Part shown: positions 62,871 through 64,000 of the stretch, in pieces
How positions within the stretch are numbered: position 1 is the stretch's first letter
How the letters are laid out: each line of letters begins with the position of its first letter
From: Corylus avellana
Taxonomy: Eukaryota > Streptophyta > Magnoliopsida > Fagales > Betulaceae
Reading direction: 5' to 3'
DNA: 64,000 nt
Assembly: GCF_901000735.1 (NCBI RefSeq)
Contig: NC_081548.1
Span: 5,332,001 to 5,396,000, forward strand
The notes under the pieces: model-generated
What the model was told of the DNA's origin: nothing
The model's database searches: none
Seen by the model: only the letters and a program-made list of their open reading frames with translations
Translations under genes and position numbers: made by a program

Positions 62871-64000
62871 CACCATAATTTTTTTTTGTCACTTTCTTTC
62901 ACCACTATGATTTTCTTGGGGAAAGTAAAGAATTTAGCTGGGAGTGTATGTTAAGCCGCTGGTCCAACCCTAAGTCAAAGTCATTTATGCTCCATTGAGT
63001 GTGCGATTTTTTTTTTTTTTTTTTGGGTATTATTTTAAATCTTTATACTTAAAAAGTCTCTATGCACAACAAAACAGTATTTTTGTTCGAGAGTAAAATG
63101 ATACTTTTGTCCAGCTTCAATGGTAAGAGGTGAGTAATTTAGGTTGGTTTTTTCGTGTTCTAAGTGTTCAAATTACTGTTTTACCCTTGCAATTGTAAAG
63201 AGTTGAAGATTTGTTTTTGTGTTTTCTTGTTTTTTCATTACTTTGGATTACCGTTGTTTTTGTTGTGCACCGCGTAATTGACACCTTTGCCCTTTATACG
63301 TTTGTTGACCGAACCGATTTGGTGAGGTATTAAGAAATTTAGTTCTTCCTTTTATGTCTTTTCACATCTTTATATGTTTTCATCGATTTTCCTCTCAGAT
63401 ATCCACCAACTCTATCCGACACCCTTGGATTTTTGGCCAAAAATCCGATTTGTTTGGTTGTTAAAGACATTTTCAATTTTGAAAATCTACCAACTCTGCA
63501 GAGAGAAGCACAAAATCTAACTTTATCAGAGAAGCATTGAATTTTCGGCTTAAAATTCGGCCTCTTCGATCGCTAAAGAGAGAGTGAGAGAAAGGGTAGT
63601 ATATATCATTTACTATCTCCCTCTTCATGAGCTCTCTGATTCTCTCCACTAAGGTATGTAGTTGATATACATCGGTTTAGGGTTTAATTTGGTTGATTTC
63701 CATTGTAGTTTAAATTGAGTTGATTTATAAAGGTTTGGAGGTTATGCTTGTTGTTGGACGATTATTGTTGGTATCGAATGGGTGTTTAAGAAAATATTTG
63801 GGTTTTGGTTTTGAACTCCACCTATGGTGGTCTGAGGTGGTGGTGGTGGTGGTTTGATCAGGGTTATTCTTCCCCTGTTTTTACTGTGAGTTGCCAATAA
63901 ATGTTGAGATTAAGTTGGTTTGATTTTGTTTTTGTGTTGATAATGGTTCCGCTCCTTTGAACAGGTTTCAGAAATTTTGATTGTTTTCCCATGTTTTGTG
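62871..64000. other. Right-edge region: F-box/DUF247 flank, then possible gene start
   Basis: The first 80 bp match the DNA upstream of DUF247 copy 1 (around 39,120-39,200). From about 63,540 the plus strand looks like a 5' leader, with CT-rich tracts and gagagagtgagagaaag. A short open start, atgagctctctgattctctc followed by cactaag/gtatgtag, could be a first exon and donor near 63,651. No protein can be named, and the window ends before any further exon is seen. Confidence 0.35.

Overview
This window is plant nuclear DNA, most likely from a woody dicot. It is AT-rich and intron-containing, and it is dense in hAT, MULE, LINE, SINE, Ty3/Gypsy and Ty1/Copia remnants. Eight assembly gaps are present (seven of 100 N, one of 20 N). 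Nothing looks prokaryotic or organellar. The species cannot be named from the sequence alone.

Layout. 0-5.3 kb: a decayed hAT element, a five-exon pseudogene of cytosolic aspartyl-tRNA synthetase (minus strand), a LINE-like retroposon with a 17-bp target duplication, and a foldback element with a GC-rich core. 5.3-10 kb: a hAT element whose transposase is almost intact, with a single frameshift, followed by a GC-rich leader-like stretch. 11-24.8 kb: the one large single-copy host gene, a four-exon Enhancer-of-Polycomb-related gene of 1684 codons that rejoins in frame across three introns. Its 5.4-kb first intron holds an RPL26 retropseudogene, a SINE and LINE and hAT debris. 25-63 kb: a repeat-rich cluster of SKIP23-like F-box/DUF295 genes and DUF247 (UPF0481) membrane-anchored genes.

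The cluster grew by duplication. Two F-box genes are intact (26.8 and 33.9 kb), two are split by Gypsy insertions (40.1-43.2 and 51.4-50.8 kb), and several are only fragments. Two DUF247 genes are intact and convergent-inverted (36.9-38.1 minus, 53.1-54.4 plus). A third is broken by a deletion, a nonsense codon and a Copia insertion (61-62.9 kb). The DUF247/small ORF/F-box block at 35.5-43.2 kb reappears inverted at 55.7-50.2 kb. Both arms carry the same Tat-lineage Gypsy insertion at the same F-box position, with LTRs of equal length (693 bp once a nested solo LTR is removed), so the insertion came before the inverted duplication. A further direct copy of one arm end lies at 58.3-59.55 kb.

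How the genes work together. The EPC-related protein is a chromatin factor. The F-box proteins are predicted SCF ubiquitin-ligase adaptors, and the DUF247 proteins are predicted membrane-anchored proteins of poorly known role. Paired F-box/DUF247 duplication is the most biologically interesting feature of the window, but the sequence does not show that the two families act together.
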